Below are positions 14,263-22,581 of a stretch of 36,288 nucleotides of DNA, in pieces. The DNA is from Heyndrickxia acidiproducens DSM 23148. Its GTDB lineage: Bacteria > Bacillota > Bacilli > Bacillales > Bacillaceae_C. Every line of letters starts with the position of its first letter. Within the stretch, counting starts at the first letter, position 1. Where the stretch lies: NCBI RefSeq assembly GCF_000374345.1, contig NZ_KB894014.1, positions 1 through 36,288 on the forward strand, read 5' to 3'. The notes under the pieces were generated by a model that did not search any database, had not been told where the DNA came from, and was given only the letters and a program-made list of their open reading frames with translations. The position numbers were made by a program, and so were the translations under genes.

Positions 14263-15407
14263 AACCCCGCAGTCCCTGCGGTTAGAAGTTTTAACGCTTC
14301 GTTTTTTAGATTTTTTCCTGCGTTTATATCTCTGTGGTGATGGGTGCCACAGGAAGGACAGTCCCATTCACGTACGTTGAGGTTTTTAACGTCTTGATTT
14401 TGGTAGCCGCAGCTTGAGCATAGCTGTGAACTGGCAAAGGTTTTTGATACAGCGATTACCTCTTTTCCATACCATTCTGCTTTGTACTCCAGCATGGCTC
14501 TGAATTGCGACCACGATACTTCTTGAATCGCTTTGGCTAATTTGTGGTTTTTTACCATATTAGATACTTGCAAATCTTCAATCCCCACAACATCGTGATT
14601 TTTGATGATGTAAGTTGAGATTTTATGCAAGTAGTCTGTTCTTGCGTTGGTGATTTTTTCATGGATTCTGGCAACTTTGCGTCTTTGTTTTTGGTAGTTT
14701 CTGGCTTCATTCAGTTTACAATTGCGTTTTATTGCTGACTCTTTTCTTCTGGAAAGAATACGCTGTGCGTTTGCCAGCTTTTTTTCCAATGTGCGGTACC
14801 ATTTCGGATTGGAAATGACTTCACCTGTTGACAGGATGGCAAAATCTTTTAAACCGACGTCCACGCCAACAGCCGATCCGGTTTTTGGCAGTTCCTGAAT
14901 TTCTGTTTCTGCGAGAATGGATACAAAATATTTTCCGCTTGGATTTCTTCTGACGGTTGCGCTTAAAATACGCCCTTTTACATCCCGGCTTTTTGCAAAC
15001 TTGATGTATCCGAGCTTGGGTAATTTGATTTTGTTTCCGGAAATTGCAATGTTGCCGTTTGTGTACTTTGTTGTGTAGGATTGGACTTTGTTTCTTTTTG
15101 ACTTAAACCGGGGTGCTTTGTTTTGCTTTTGGAAGAACCGGGTGAATGCATCGGCCAGGTTTTTGAGTGAGGATTGGATCGCGATGCTGTCGACTTCCTT
15201 TAGCCAGGCGAATTCTTTCTTAAGTTGGGGCAGTTCAGCAGAACAGGCGTTGTATGTTAATCCTTTTCCTGTTTCGTTGTATATTTTGTTCCATTTTGCT
15301 AAAAAGTGATTGAAAACAAAGCGGGAACAACCGATTGTTTTCCCAATCAGAATTTCTTGCTTTTTGTTTGGGTAGATCCGGAACTTGTATGCTTTATGGA
15401 CGATCAT
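14256..15407 (-). CDS. tnpB: RNA-guided endonuclease TnpB family protein
   Basis: 383 aa from ATG 15405-15407 behind GGGGTGA. Opening '[20 protein letters not shown]' and '[13 protein letters not shown]' form the wedge/REC start. RuvC residues are all present: D183 ('[10 protein letters not shown]'), E277 ('VVGIEDLQ'), D360 ('[11 protein letters not shown]'). The zinc finger C330-C333/C350-C353 ('CSSCGYQ', 'CPSCGTH') is intact. Length is typical of 370-410. TnpB cleaves DNA at element-free sites next to its target-adjacent motif, keeping the transposon in the population. An extended -10 (TGATATAAT; -10 at 15443-15448) precedes it. Apparently functional. Confidence 0.93.
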   Translation of the reverse strand: MIVHKAYKFRIYPNKKQEILIGKTIGCSRFVFNHFLAKWNKIYNETGKGLTYNACSAELPQLKKEFAWLKEVDSIAIQSSLKNLADAFTRFFQKQNKAPRFKSKRNKVQSYTTKYTNGNIAISGNKIKLPKLGYIKFAKSRDVKGRILSATVRRNPSGKYFVSILAETEIQELPKTGSAVGVDVGLKDFAILSTGEVISNPKWYRTLEKKLANAQRILSRRKESAIKRNCKLNEARNYQKQRRKVARIHEKITNARTDYLHKISTYIIKNHDVVGIEDLQVSNMVKNHKLAKAIQEVSWSQFRAMLEYKAEWYGKEVIAVSKTFASSQLCSSCGYQNQDVKNLNVREWDCPSCGTHHHRDINAGKNLKNEALKLLTAGTAGLA

Positions 15408-15478
15408 AGATTTCACCCCACCCATCAAGAACTCTTGTTCCCATTATATCATATGGATATAGCTTTGTCTATCGACAA

Positions 15479-15547
15479 CCGGCATTCATCTCCCCCTTAT
15501 CGTTGGGCTTCGCCCTTCACACGATTGAAGAGGGAGTCTTCTGCCGG
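15479..15547. repeat. Left-end palindrome of the tnpB element
   Basis: Nested inverted repeats: CCGGCA (15479-15484) with TGCCGG (15542-15547) outside, CTCCC with GGGAG inside, and GGGC/GCCC around the tip. This is the kind of imperfect hairpin recognised by Y1 transposases. Confidence 0.65.
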
Positions 15548-15581
15548 GAAATGATAAATTAAAAAGCAAACGGACATTCTG

Positions 15582-15641
15582 TTGAGCTGCCCACCATTCA
15601 GGCTGCCGCCTTGAATTGGGGGATTCCCGCAAATTTCGGGT
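15582..15641 (-). repeat. Solo IS605-type right end (remnant)
   Basis: On the minus strand GGAATCCCCCAATTCA, an inner GGC/GCC stem, TGAATGGTGGGCAGCTCAA: the same architecture and closing bases as the right ends at 14173 and 36021 (CCCCCACTT...GTGGG-TAGTTCA). No tnpB precedes it. It lies about 35 bp outside the left end of the full element, so two copies were once side by side. Confidence 0.6.
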
Positions 15642-15830
15642 TCAATCACTGGTTATTTCCATACGATGTATCTTCATATCTTGTATGTTACTTTGCCATG
15701 CATCCTGCTTTTCAACAACTTTGGCTAACGCCAACCGAACATCTCCTTTAAAAAATGGCTTACACCCATTTAACCATAATCTGGTATAATCAAAAGAACC
15801 AGATTCATGTTTTTCAAAGGTACCAGTATA
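15642..15830 (-). pseudogene. Unidentified coding fragment next to the solo right end
   Basis: A frame without a convincing start reads 'FEKHESGSFDYTRLWLNGCK', 'PFFKGDVRLALAKVVEKQDA', 'WQSNIQDMKIHRMEITSD' and stops at 15642. An internal TTG after AAAGGAGATG could start a 30-aa piece. Protein-like, not recognised, and not TnpB. Confidence 0.25.
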
Positions 15831-15847
15831 TTATTGGAGGCTGAAAT

Positions 15848-16024
15848 ATGATTGAACTGACACCGCTTCTCCATAAAAAAAGCAACACCCCCCCCTTTCT
15901 CTCCATCTTTTTCATGTCTTTTTTCACAAAACCCGGCTTTTGCATACAAATGCTGCGCAGCCTTATTTTTCACATTTGCGGCCAGCAGATTTTCAAAGTT
16001 CCCGGGAAAATACGTATGTACCAA
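15848..16024 (-). pseudogene. GNAT acetyltransferase C-terminal fragment
   Basis: The frame contains 'NLLAANVKNKAAQHLYAKAGF', the Asn-x-x-Ala-x-x-Leu-Tyr-x-x-x-Gly-Phe end of a GNAT domain, then 'EKRHEKDGEKGGGVAFFMEKR' with a run of eight G's (coding strand). The acetyl-CoA loop and everything before it are absent. The frame runs on to 15770 with unrelated residues. A remnant. Confidence 0.55.
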
Positions 16025-16062
16025 AGCCGATCACATTTTTTAAGCCTGCTTTATTATGGATT

Positions 16063-16097
16063 GCTGAATCCCGTCCCGGCCCGGGGCGGGATTCAGC
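16063..16097 (+). terminator. Strong GC-rich hairpin with T4
   Basis: GCTGAATCCCG (16063-16073) pairs with CGGGATTCAGC (16087-16097) around a CCCGG/CCGGG core, then TTTT on the plus strand. No intact plus-strand gene precedes it; it may have served a lost gene. Confidence 0.55.
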
Positions 16098-16148
16098 TTT
16101 TATCCCAACATAACGGGCAGTAAGACTCCCACTGATGGAAGTTTCACT

Positions 16149-16715
16149 TTATTCTTTCTCCACGGTTTTCTTCCGGTTCACGGTTAAAGAACCGCTCATT
16201 GCAAAAACAATAAGAAAAGAAATGGACAAGAGTACCGAGGCGCCTATAAACGGAAAGACAATGTTAAACCGGTCCGAGACTGCCCCGGCTGCCATAGTGG
16301 AAAGCCCGAACACGAGCGTAACCAGTGCATTTTGGGCCGAATAGATTTTGGGGAATCATGGCATTTCTTGCAGGCGCTGCCCATCCATCAAAAAACGAAT
16401 TCAGTCCCGCCAGCAAAATCAGTACAAAAATGGTGCCGGGGCGCATCAAATACATAGAGTAAACCGCAAGCAGCATTAAAAGCAACGTTTTCAAAAGCTG
16501 TGAATACACAAGGACTTTTCTAAGTTGATAACGGTCGATTAAAATGGGCGCAATAAAACCGCTGACAATGTAATAGTGAATGGAACCAGAGATACAAAAA
16601 AGGTCGATGCCGTGATGGTATAGACAAGGGAAATCAGTGCCACAATATAAAATACATCCCCCGCATTTGCCAGGCACTGGCCAAACATCAGGCATCTGAA
16701 CGAATGATGCGTCAA
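16149..16715 (-). pseudogene. MFS transporter, multiply frameshifted and internally deleted
   Basis: From TTG 16713-16715, reached through AAAGGAG: 'FRCLMFGQCLANAGDVFYIVALISLVYT' (span 1) and 'STFFVSLVPFTITLS'. Then, in another frame, 'GFIAPILIDRYQLRKVLVYSQ', the MFS loop 2-3 motif, followed by 'FDGWAAPARNAMIPQ'. A third frame gives 'NALVTLVFGLSTMAAGAVSDR' and a last span ending at 16149. About 190 codons remain of roughly 400, with at least two frameshifts and a missing middle. Drug-efflux type, now dead. Confidence 0.7.
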
Positions 16716-16859
16716 CGTGATCAAACTCCTTTATTCAGTTTTAATGGTTGAAAAAGAGGTTTGTATCACATTGGAAGATTGCTCCTTTAACTCGTCTATC
16801 TTCTATATTTATTGTGAGAATCCTTGCATTTATCCGCCAATTTTTATTTCCCTGATTTC

Positions 16860-17855
16860 TTAACCGCTTGTTTCCGACTTATCCATCTCATATGCAACCA
16901 CTGGCTTTTCTGTTTTTCGTGAAGTGAGGCTGTGCAGTACCATACCGGCAACGACCGTCAAGATTCCGGCCCAGGATACGAGCGGCGGCGCAGGAATGGA
17001 TAATAAAGCGATCTCCCCAAACAGCGCAAACAGTACTTCCAATGACTGGGTCGCTTCCACCAGCGACAATTTTGCCATATCGCCGCGGACAAGATCGGTT
17101 GCTTTAAAGAAAAGCACGGTAGCAACCACTCCTGAAAAAATGGCAACAATGCCCGATTGCATGACCTGTGATTTCGAAGGTGCACCGGCCGTCAACAATC
17201 CGTACAAGGATAAAGCGAACCAAAACGGAAGGCTTGCCAGCGTCATGCCAAGCACACGCTGAAACGTATCAAGCCGCCCTTTGCATAAATCCATCATTTT
17301 CCGGTTTCCAAGCGGATAGGCAAAAGTTGCAACGAGAACCGGAAGAACACCCAAAGCAATCTGATGCAAGGAAATACGGCCGGCCTGTTCAAGCTGCATC
17401 AAAAATACCCCAAGCAAAATCAGCAGTGACCAGCGCAAGCCGCGGAACGGGATTTTCTCCCTGATTCTCACAGGACCTTCAGGCGTCTGAACCATTTTAT
17501 AAAAGAAAGGCGCAAGCAGCGACCCTGATAAAATTGTAATCTGCCAGGTGCCGGCCACGAGCCAGCCTGGCGCATAAGCTGCCGAAAAACATAAAGGCGC
17601 ATAAAATAGCACAAAGCCGAAAAAGCTCCACAGCAACCACTGGAACGGGTGTTTTTTCATTTCTTTCCATAGCACTTGAAAGTTCTTTCTCGCAAGCACG
17701 ATTACAAGCAAAAACGGCACCATAAAAACGTAGCGGAGTACAGCACTCCAAATCCAGCTGCCGCCGGACAGTTCCATTGACCGATTTAAAATAAATGTCA
17801 CCGCGAAAAAGAAGGCGGCACATACCCCCAATAAGACCGGACGCAAAAACTCCAC
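16860..17855 (-). CDS. DMT-superfamily multidrug resistance efflux transporter (EmrE-like family)
   Basis: About 331 aa from GTG 17853-17855. A nearby TTG five codons on is also possible, and an ATG at 17900 would overlap the upstream gene by 29 bp. Ten hydrophobic spans in two repeats: 'VLLGVCAAFFFAVTFILNRSMELSGGSWIWSA', '...GWLVAGTWQITILSGSLLAPFFY', '...VPVLVATFAYPLGNRKMMD', '...IVAIFSGVVATVLFFKATD' and 'SLVEATQSLEVLFALFGEI'. The Phe-x-x-Asn-Arg-x-Met start matches the 'multidrug resistance efflux transporter' family of bacilli. Sixteen bases downstream of the PLP-enzyme gene, so probably cotranscribed; it may export an amino acid-type product. Substrate unknown. Confidence 0.82.
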   Translation of the reverse strand: MEFLRPVLLGVCAAFFFAVTFILNRSMELSGGSWIWSAVLRYVFMVPFLLVIVLARKNFQVLWKEMKKHPFQWLLWSFFGFVLFYAPLCFSAAYAPGWLVAGTWQITILSGSLLAPFFYKMVQTPEGPVRIREKIPFRGLRWSLLILLGVFLMQLEQAGRISLHQIALGVLPVLVATFAYPLGNRKMMDLCKGRLDTFQRVLGMTLASLPFWFALSLYGLLTAGAPSKSQVMQSGIVAIFSGVVATVLFFKATDLVRGDMAKLSLVEATQSLEVLFALFGEIALLSIPAPPLVSWAGILTVVAGMVLHSLTSRKTEKPVVAYEMDKSETSG

Positions 17856-17871
17856 ACTCCTCTTTTTCCTT

Positions 17872-19068
17872 TCAAATTTGCTGCAGGGCCTGCCAAACAT
17901 CGTTTTTCAAGTCTTCTATATGTTCAACGCCAACAGAATAACGGACAAAATTGGAAGGAATGCCCGCTGTTTTCATTTGTTCTTCTGTCATCACCCCGCC
18001 CCACATTGCGGCTGTGTGGACGGCAAGCGAGTCCACTCCCCCTAAGCTGACTGCATTCAAGGATAAATGCAAAGAAGAAACAAAACGTTCGGTTTCTTTG
18101 TAGCCGCCTTTGACCGCAAAAGCAACCACTGCACCAAATCCGCTCATCTGTTTTTTGGCCAGTTCATGCTGCGGGTGGCTTGGAAGCCCGGGATAATAGA
18201 CTTGCTCAATTTGCGGCTGCGCTTCAAGAAATTCAGCAAGTGCCAGTGCATTGGCATTGATTCTTTCCACCCGCATCGGCAGCGTCCTCAATCCCCGCAA
18301 TAACAGCCATGCATCCATTGGAGACAACACGGATCCAATAGCGGTATGGGTACGCCAAATTTGTTCAGCAAGCGCTTCACTCGTACAGATGGCACCTGCT
18401 GTAATATCGTGGTGCCCGCCTAAATATTTTGTTGCACTATGTAAAACAATATCGGCCCCATAATCATGCGGACGCTGGTTCATCGGCGATGCAAAAGTAT
18501 TGTCCGCTGCGACCAGAATCCCCTGCGGATGGGCCAGGTCCACAACAGCTTTGATATCTGTCACCACTAAAGTTGGATTTGCAGGTGTTTCGATCATTAT
18601 GAGTTTTGTATTTGGCTTGATGGCGTCTGCAAATGCCTGTACGTCGGATTGTTCCACAACCGTTACATCGACGCCGAATTTTGGCAACATCTCATCCATG
18701 ATTTTTGCAGTGCTCATATAGTGGCGCGTCTGGGCGATAACATGGTCGCCTGCGCGCAATAAGGTAAGCAATGTTGTGGATATGGCCCCCATTCCGGACC
18801 CGGTTAACATCGCCGTTTCCGTGCCTTCCAATTTGGCGATGATTTTTGCAGCACGCTCGTGAACGGGGTTTCCATACCTTGTATAATATTCCGGATGCCG
18901 CGGCGTTTCTGCCATTTCCGTAAATTCAGCAGCATTTTCCGCCTGGAATGTTGCCGTATAATAAATGGGCGGTGATACCGAACGATCTCTATTTCCATCC
19001 TCATGAATGACAAGTGTTTCATTATGTTGCTGTTTTATTCCTCCCAATTCCGGATCCTGTTTTTGCAA
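17872..19068 (-). CDS. Cys/Met metabolism PLP-dependent enzyme (cystathionine gamma-synthase / methionine gamma-lyase type)
   Basis: 398 aa from TTG 19066-19068, nine bases after GGAG. Signatures in order: 'YYTRYGNPVHERAAKIIAKLEG' (phosphate and dimer loop, about 61-82), 'SGMGAISTTLLTLLRAGDH' (91-109), 'ETPANPTL' (160-167), 'AADNTFASP' with D189, 'HSATKYLGGHHD' with the Schiff-base lysine K214, and 'SLGGVDSLAVHTAAM' near 340. Complete and typical in length. CGS, CGL and MGL cannot be told apart reliably by eye. Pairing with an efflux protein hints at catabolism or amino-acid export rather than a biosynthetic operon. Confidence 0.85.
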   Translation of the reverse strand: MQKQDPELGGIKQQHNETLVIHEDGNRDRSVSPPIYYTATFQAENAAEFTEMAETPRHPEYYTRYGNPVHERAAKIIAKLEGTETAMLTGSGMGAISTTLLTLLRAGDHVIAQTRHYMSTAKIMDEMLPKFGVDVTVVEQSDVQAFADAIKPNTKLIMIETPANPTLVVTDIKAVVDLAHPQGILVAADNTFASPMNQRPHDYGADIVLHSATKYLGGHHDITAGAICTSEALAEQIWRTHTAIGSVLSPMDAWLLLRGLRTLPMRVERINANALALAEFLEAQPQIEQVYYPGLPSHPQHELAKKQMSGFGAVVAFAVKGGYKETERFVSSLHLSLNAVSLGGVDSLAVHTAAMWGGVMTEEQMKTAGIPSNFVRYSVGVEHIEDLKNDVWQALQQI

Positions 19069-19177
19069 ACTGCATAACTCCTTTCCATTTCCAGTTATTC
19101 AATCATGAATTTTCCCACTATTCATGATTATATCACATTATCCCGCAGATGATAACTAGCACAGTTGCCAGCCATTT

Positions 19178-19411
19178 TTATACTATGAATATGACCAGAC
19201 CAGTGACGATACATAGTGCTGAAATGTACATTAACCAGGTTGATAAAATTGGAGTGCCCGTGAGCACATCAACGATTTCCATCATTCCAAATATTTTTTT
19301 GGATTTGGGTGAAAAACTGTCATATTCTTTCCATGCTTTTTTGAATTGCAATATGCCAAAAGGAAGCAGCACAAAGCCAATAGCGATTAATAAAAGACCA
19401 ATCCATTTCAT
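19178..19411 (-). CDS. Small hypothetical membrane protein
   Basis: 77 aa from ATG 19409-19411, eight bases after GGGAGGAG. Spans at 'IGLLLIAIGFVLLPFGILQF' (4-23) and 'TWLMYISALCIVTGLVIFIV' (about 57-76) with a charged loop between. No family recognised. It lies just upstream (in its own direction) of the PLP-enzyme gene, but transcripts need not be joined. Confidence 0.6.
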   Translation of the reverse strand: MKWIGLLLIAIGFVLLPFGILQFKKAWKEYDSFSPKSKKIFGMMEIVDVLTGTPILSTWLMYISALCIVTGLVIFIV

Positions 19412-19567
19412 AAACATCACTCCTCCCTATGTTAAACGAATATGCCCGTCAGCATCAAAAATAAGGACATTTTAGCAGCCCATAAAAAACGAACTAATAG
19501 TAATGAAGAAACATTATGATGAAGATGAACAGGAATCAATATATTAAATGTATTTATATTTAGACTC

Positions 19568-19678
19568 GATAGAAAAAAATAATCCGCTTCATATGCCATT
19601 GCAGTAGCATAAATTGAAGCGGATAGAATAAGAGTCAAACCTTTATTTTGTGCTGTTCCGCTTAATGCGGATATTGCC
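19568..19678. repeat. Decayed paralogue of the type I toxin-antitoxin 3' region
   Basis: This matches 12462-12569 closely: GATAGAAAAAAATA, the stem TCCGCTTCA/TGAAGCGGA (19583-19591/19615-19623) with loop ATATGCCATtGCAGTaGC, then TCCGCTtaATGCGGATATtGCC. The codons for the toxin tail (Asp-Arg-Lys-Lys-stop) are kept, but upstream the toxin frame is lost: a TGA closes it 17 codons before the stop and no start remains. The antisense-strand terminator with its T7 run is intact; a promoter is not clear. Confidence 0.75.
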
Positions 19679-19731
19679 CTGCACCGGTGTTTTGACTCAT
19701 ACAATTTCATTTTTTACGGCCATTTTCCTCA

Positions 19732-21171
19732 TTAAACCGGATGGTCTGCCGGATCCAGATTCTCATTAGACCGTTCTCCCGCTTTCCATTGCCCGAGCAC
19801 ACTGTGACGGTAACCATACCCAAAATAGATGGCAAGCCCGATCACTAACCACACAAAGAAACCAATCCAAGTCACTTTAGATAGATTGACCATTAAATAA
19901 CCGCAGGCAAGTACAGCCAGAATCGGAATGTAAGGGACGAACGGCGTTTTGAAATTGCGCTTAATGTCCGGACGTTTTTTTCTAAGCACAATGACACTGA
20001 TCGACACAACGATAAAAGCAAATAAGGTTCCGATATTCGTTAATTCAGCGAGCTGGTTAAGGGGAACAACTGCTGAGAAAACCGTTGCCATTAACCAGGT
20101 CAAAATGATGCTCCGCGTTGGTGTCTTTGTCTTTTCAGTCAGTTTTGAAATCTTTTTCGGAAGCAGTCCATCACGGCTGATCGCAAAAAAGAGGCGGGTT
20201 TGTCCATACATCATGACAAACAGAACGGTTGTAATTCCTAAAATTGCCCCGAGAGAAACGAAGCCTGCCACCCAATTCTGATGAACAAATCGGAGGGCAA
20301 ACGCAACCGGATCACCGACATTCAGTTTTGTATAAGGAATCATGCCGGTTAACACCAAAGATACAGCGACATAAAGCACAACACAGATCATCAAAGAAGT
20401 AATTATTCCGATCGGCATATCCCGTTGCGGATTGCGTACCTCTTCAGACGCCGACGAAACAGCGTCAAACCCGATATAGGCAAGGAATGCGGTTGCCGCC
20501 CCCTTTATTACACCCTCAAATCCAAAAGGCATAAAAGGCGTCCAGTTCGATGGTTTGACATAAAAAATTCCTACAGCCAAGAAAAGAAGGACAACACTAA
20601 TTTTAATGATGACCATGACATTATTGATCCGGCTTGATTCCTTTACGCCGGTCAGCAAAACAGCTGACAGCACAAAAACAATGATAACAGCCATAAGATC
20701 AATATACGTCCCTTTGGATGGATCATAGGCTCCACTTATGGCTGTTGGCAAGTGGAGTCCAAATCCCCGTACCAGTTCCTGAAAGTAGGCAGACCAGCCG
20801 CTTGCAACAACCGAACAGGCCAGGCCGTATTCCAAAATCAAATCCCATCCGAGCACCCAGGCAAACAATTCACCAAACGTTGTATAACTATAAGTATACG
20901 CACTTCCCGATGCAGGAATCATTGACGAGAATTCGGCATAACATAAAGCCGTTAACGCGCAGGCAATTCCTGAAAAAATAAAAGAAAGGATAATCGCCGG
21001 GCCTGCTGACTGTGCGGCAACGATACCGGTCAGAACAAAAATACCTGTCCCGATTACCGCACCCACACCAAGCATGGTTAAGTCAAAAGCACCCAAGGCT
21101 TTTTGCAGGCCCTTTTTCCCGCTTGCCTGATTCAGCATGTAATCCATCGACTTTTTCCTGAATAAATCCAT
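19732..21171 (-). CDS. APC-family amino acid permease (YfnA/CAT-like)
   Basis: 479 aa from ATG 21169-21171, nine bases after AAGGAG. Twelve to thirteen hydrophobic segments. The start 'RKKSMDYMLNQ...LQKALGAFDLTMLGVGAVIGTGIFVLTGIVA' holds the APC substrate-binding Gly-x-Gly in TM1. 'FSSMIPASGSAYTYSYTTFGELFAWVLGWDLILEYGLA' and 'AFLAYIGFDAVSSASEEVRNPQRDMPIGI' are the cationic amino acid transporter signatures. Complete. Upstream lie a 9-bp inverted repeat and a CodY-like motif (entered separately). Substrate unproved. Confidence 0.9.
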   Translation of the reverse strand: MDLFRKKSMDYMLNQASGKKGLQKALGAFDLTMLGVGAVIGTGIFVLTGIVAAQSAGPAIILSFIFSGIACALTALCYAEFSSMIPASGSAYTYSYTTFGELFAWVLGWDLILEYGLACSVVASGWSAYFQELVRGFGLHLPTAISGAYDPSKGTYIDLMAVIIVFVLSAVLLTGVKESSRINNVMVIIKISVVLLFLAVGIFYVKPSNWTPFMPFGFEGVIKGAATAFLAYIGFDAVSSASEEVRNPQRDMPIGIITSLMICVVLYVAVSLVLTGMIPYTKLNVGDPVAFALRFVHQNWVAGFVSLGAILGITTVLFVMMYGQTRLFFAISRDGLLPKKISKLTEKTKTPTRSIILTWLMATVFSAVVPLNQLAELTNIGTLFAFIVVSISVIVLRKKRPDIKRNFKTPFVPYIPILAVLACGYLMVNLSKVTWIGFFVWLVIGLAIYFGYGYRHSVLGQWKAGERSNENLDPADHPV

Positions 21172-21804
21172 AAAGAAAATCTCCTTTTTATTTACAGTCA
21201 ACCCAGTCATCAGGTGCACGTAATTCACTGATTTTTAATTTCCATAACAGTGAATTTTCTAATTATTAGAATCATAAAGACCGTTTCTTCTCACCTCTTT
21301 ATCTATCGATTCGTATGCACCGTTCGAGCCATAACGCCATTCTACAAAAAATGACATCTTTTGTAAAGAGCTGATAAAACTGAAAATTAAGTTTCAGAAA
21401 AAAGTAAAACCCGAACAATATCATAGTTAATATAACTTTTTGTTCGCAGGAGAGCGCAATCATCTGAATATTAGCATGGACTGGATCAATATCGCGTTCC
21501 TTTTCAACTTCTTAACAGTAAAATTTTTACAATTATGTATTCTTTTTTGTCACAAAATGGACAAAAATATTTCACATGTCCTTTTACCATGCCAGTATTC
21601 TTGCGCGATAAGCCGCCCCTACTCACATGGAGACAGCTGAAATTTCATTCAAAAAAATTAATCATCTCCCTAACCTGTCAAAGCTCCCGACCAGTTCCTC
21701 CCGTATACTCATATGACTATAAATTCCCATCTTCATTCCTAACAGCATGAACTTTGATATTTTAGGCAAAATAAAACAGGATCAATTTTCGAGGAGGATG
21801 CCGT
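21172..21804. other. Long intergenic region between permease and DUF1292 gene
   Basis: About 630 bp. The permease-proximal part has two inverted repeats at 21222-21271. The rest (21300-21780) is AT-rich with only weak open frames, none with a ribosome binding site. A small CTGAAA/TTTCAG repeat lies near 21380-21397. Confidence 0.45.
21222..21271 (-). promoter_or_regulatory. Two inverted repeats upstream of the permease, possible CodY or other operator
   Basis: AATTCACTG (21222-21230) with CAGTGAATT (21248-21256) is a perfect 9-bp repeat with a 17-bp centre. Next to it TTCTAATTATTAGAA (21257-21271) is a perfect palindrome, and AATTTTCTAATTATT within the pair differs from the CodY consensus AATTTTCWGAAAATT at three places. 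They lie about 50-100 bp before the start codon, a reasonable place for an operator. Inference only. Confidence 0.45.
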
Positions 21805-22074
21805 ATGCCGAACATTGAAGAAGGGGAAATTTTTACAATTACTGAAAATGGCCGGGAACAAGAGGTGGAAGTGATCGGTGTCATGAGTCTGGATGAAACG
21901 GATTACGCCGTCGTTTCATTTGTTGAGGATTTGGATGAACAGACTGGCGATGATCTGGATGTTTTTTTCTTAAAAACAGACGAAGAAGGCGATCTTGACG
22001 CACTCGGTTCGGAAGAGGAATACCATAAAGTTTCTGCTGCTTTTGGCCGGATACTGGGCGGGGAAGAAGAATAA
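21805..22074 (+). CDS. DUF1292 domain-containing protein (YrzB-like)
   Basis: 89 aa from ATG 21805 behind CGAGGAGG. Very acidic. 'EGEIFTITENGREQEVEVIGVMSLDETDYAVVSFVED' and 'DLDVFFLKTDEEGDLDALGSEEEYHKVSAAF' follow the DUF1292 pattern (five short strands, then a helix). These small cytosolic proteins are widespread in Firmicutes and have no settled function; YrzB is near yrrK/yrzL in B. subtilis, a context not kept here. Own terminator follows. Confidence 0.85.
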   Translation: MPNIEEGEIFTITENGREQEVEVIGVMSLDETDYAVVSFVEDLDEQTGDDLDVFFLKTDEEGDLDALGSEEEYHKVSAAFGRILGGEEE

Positions 22075-22078
22075 TGGT

Positions 22079-22113
22079 AAAGCAATGCCGGTTTTTAATG
22101 CTGGCATTGCTTT
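22079..22113 (+). terminator. Terminator of the DUF1292 gene
   Basis: AAAGCAATGCC (22079-22089) pairs perfectly with GGCATTGCTTT (22103-22113). Confidence 0.75.
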
Positions 22114-22338
22114 GTTGATGATCTGCATTAATCTGATGCTTTTTTCTATTTTCTTTCTAAGCATTATCTGTTTATCACTTTCATCATATTCCTGCAAATA
22201 TCCAAAAACAGAATCCTGAAGAATGTCAAAACGATTACTCTCCCATAAAAATTAACTCATGCTAAAATTGCTTTCTGTATCCATTTTCCACCACCGCCAA
22301 ACTATATATAGATGTTTCAGAAACACAAATTCAATATA

Positions 22339-22367
22339 TTGTAATTCCAATTGTAAAATGTTATAAT
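22339..22367 (+). promoter_or_regulatory. SigA-type promoter of the 48-aa gene
   Basis: TTGTAA (22339-22344), 17-bp spacer, TATAAT (22362-22367). Predicted start about 22374, about 208 nt before the ATG. Confidence 0.65.
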
Positions 22368-22373
22368 ATGAAA

Positions 22374-22581
22374 CTGTACAGAAAGTCCCTGTTTGGCTCA
22401 CCGTCCCAGTCTGTACTTTATCAAGTTGACTTCAACGGGATCTATGCCCGGCCCGAACTTCAATCCATCGCTTCAAGCTAACATACTTCTAATCTTAGAA
22501 TGCTTCCTAAAACTGCGCACTCAATTTTGTACAAAGGTTTTAAAAAATACACAAAGGGTATATTTAAAGAGGTGATTGAAT
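22374..22581 (+). promoter_or_regulatory. Long structured 5' leader of the 48-aa gene
   Basis: Within the leader GTACAGA (about 22376-22382) can pair with TCTGTAC (about 22413-22419), and TTCTAATCTTAGAA (near 22486-22499) is a further inverted repeat. No known riboswitch class recognised. The length is notable for so short a gene. Confidence 0.4.

Larger units (their letters stand above)
14173..15550 (-). mobile_element. IS200/IS605-group element with tnpB only
   Basis: A minus-strand element with a left-end hairpin (15479-15547), a single tnpB gene and a right-end hairpin finishing in GTAGTTCA at about 14173. No tnpA (Y1 transposase) is present in the window, so it would need TnpA in trans. 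The right end matches the right end of the second element at 36,021 in structure and terminal bases. Confidence 0.75.

Noticed and set aside
16860..17900. ATG 17900 as the start of the DMT transporter
   Set aside because: It would overlap the PLP gene's end by 29 bp and add a basic stretch not seen in the family; GTG 17855 fits better.
21172..21300. T-box or other riboswitch before the amino acid permease
   Set aside because: No T-box sequence (TGGNACCGCG-like) or terminator/antiterminator pair is visible; only inverted repeats.
21440..21750. Phe/Ser-rich plus-strand frames in the long intergenic region
   Set aside because: No ribosome binding site and no family likeness; hydrophobicity reflects AT-rich codons.
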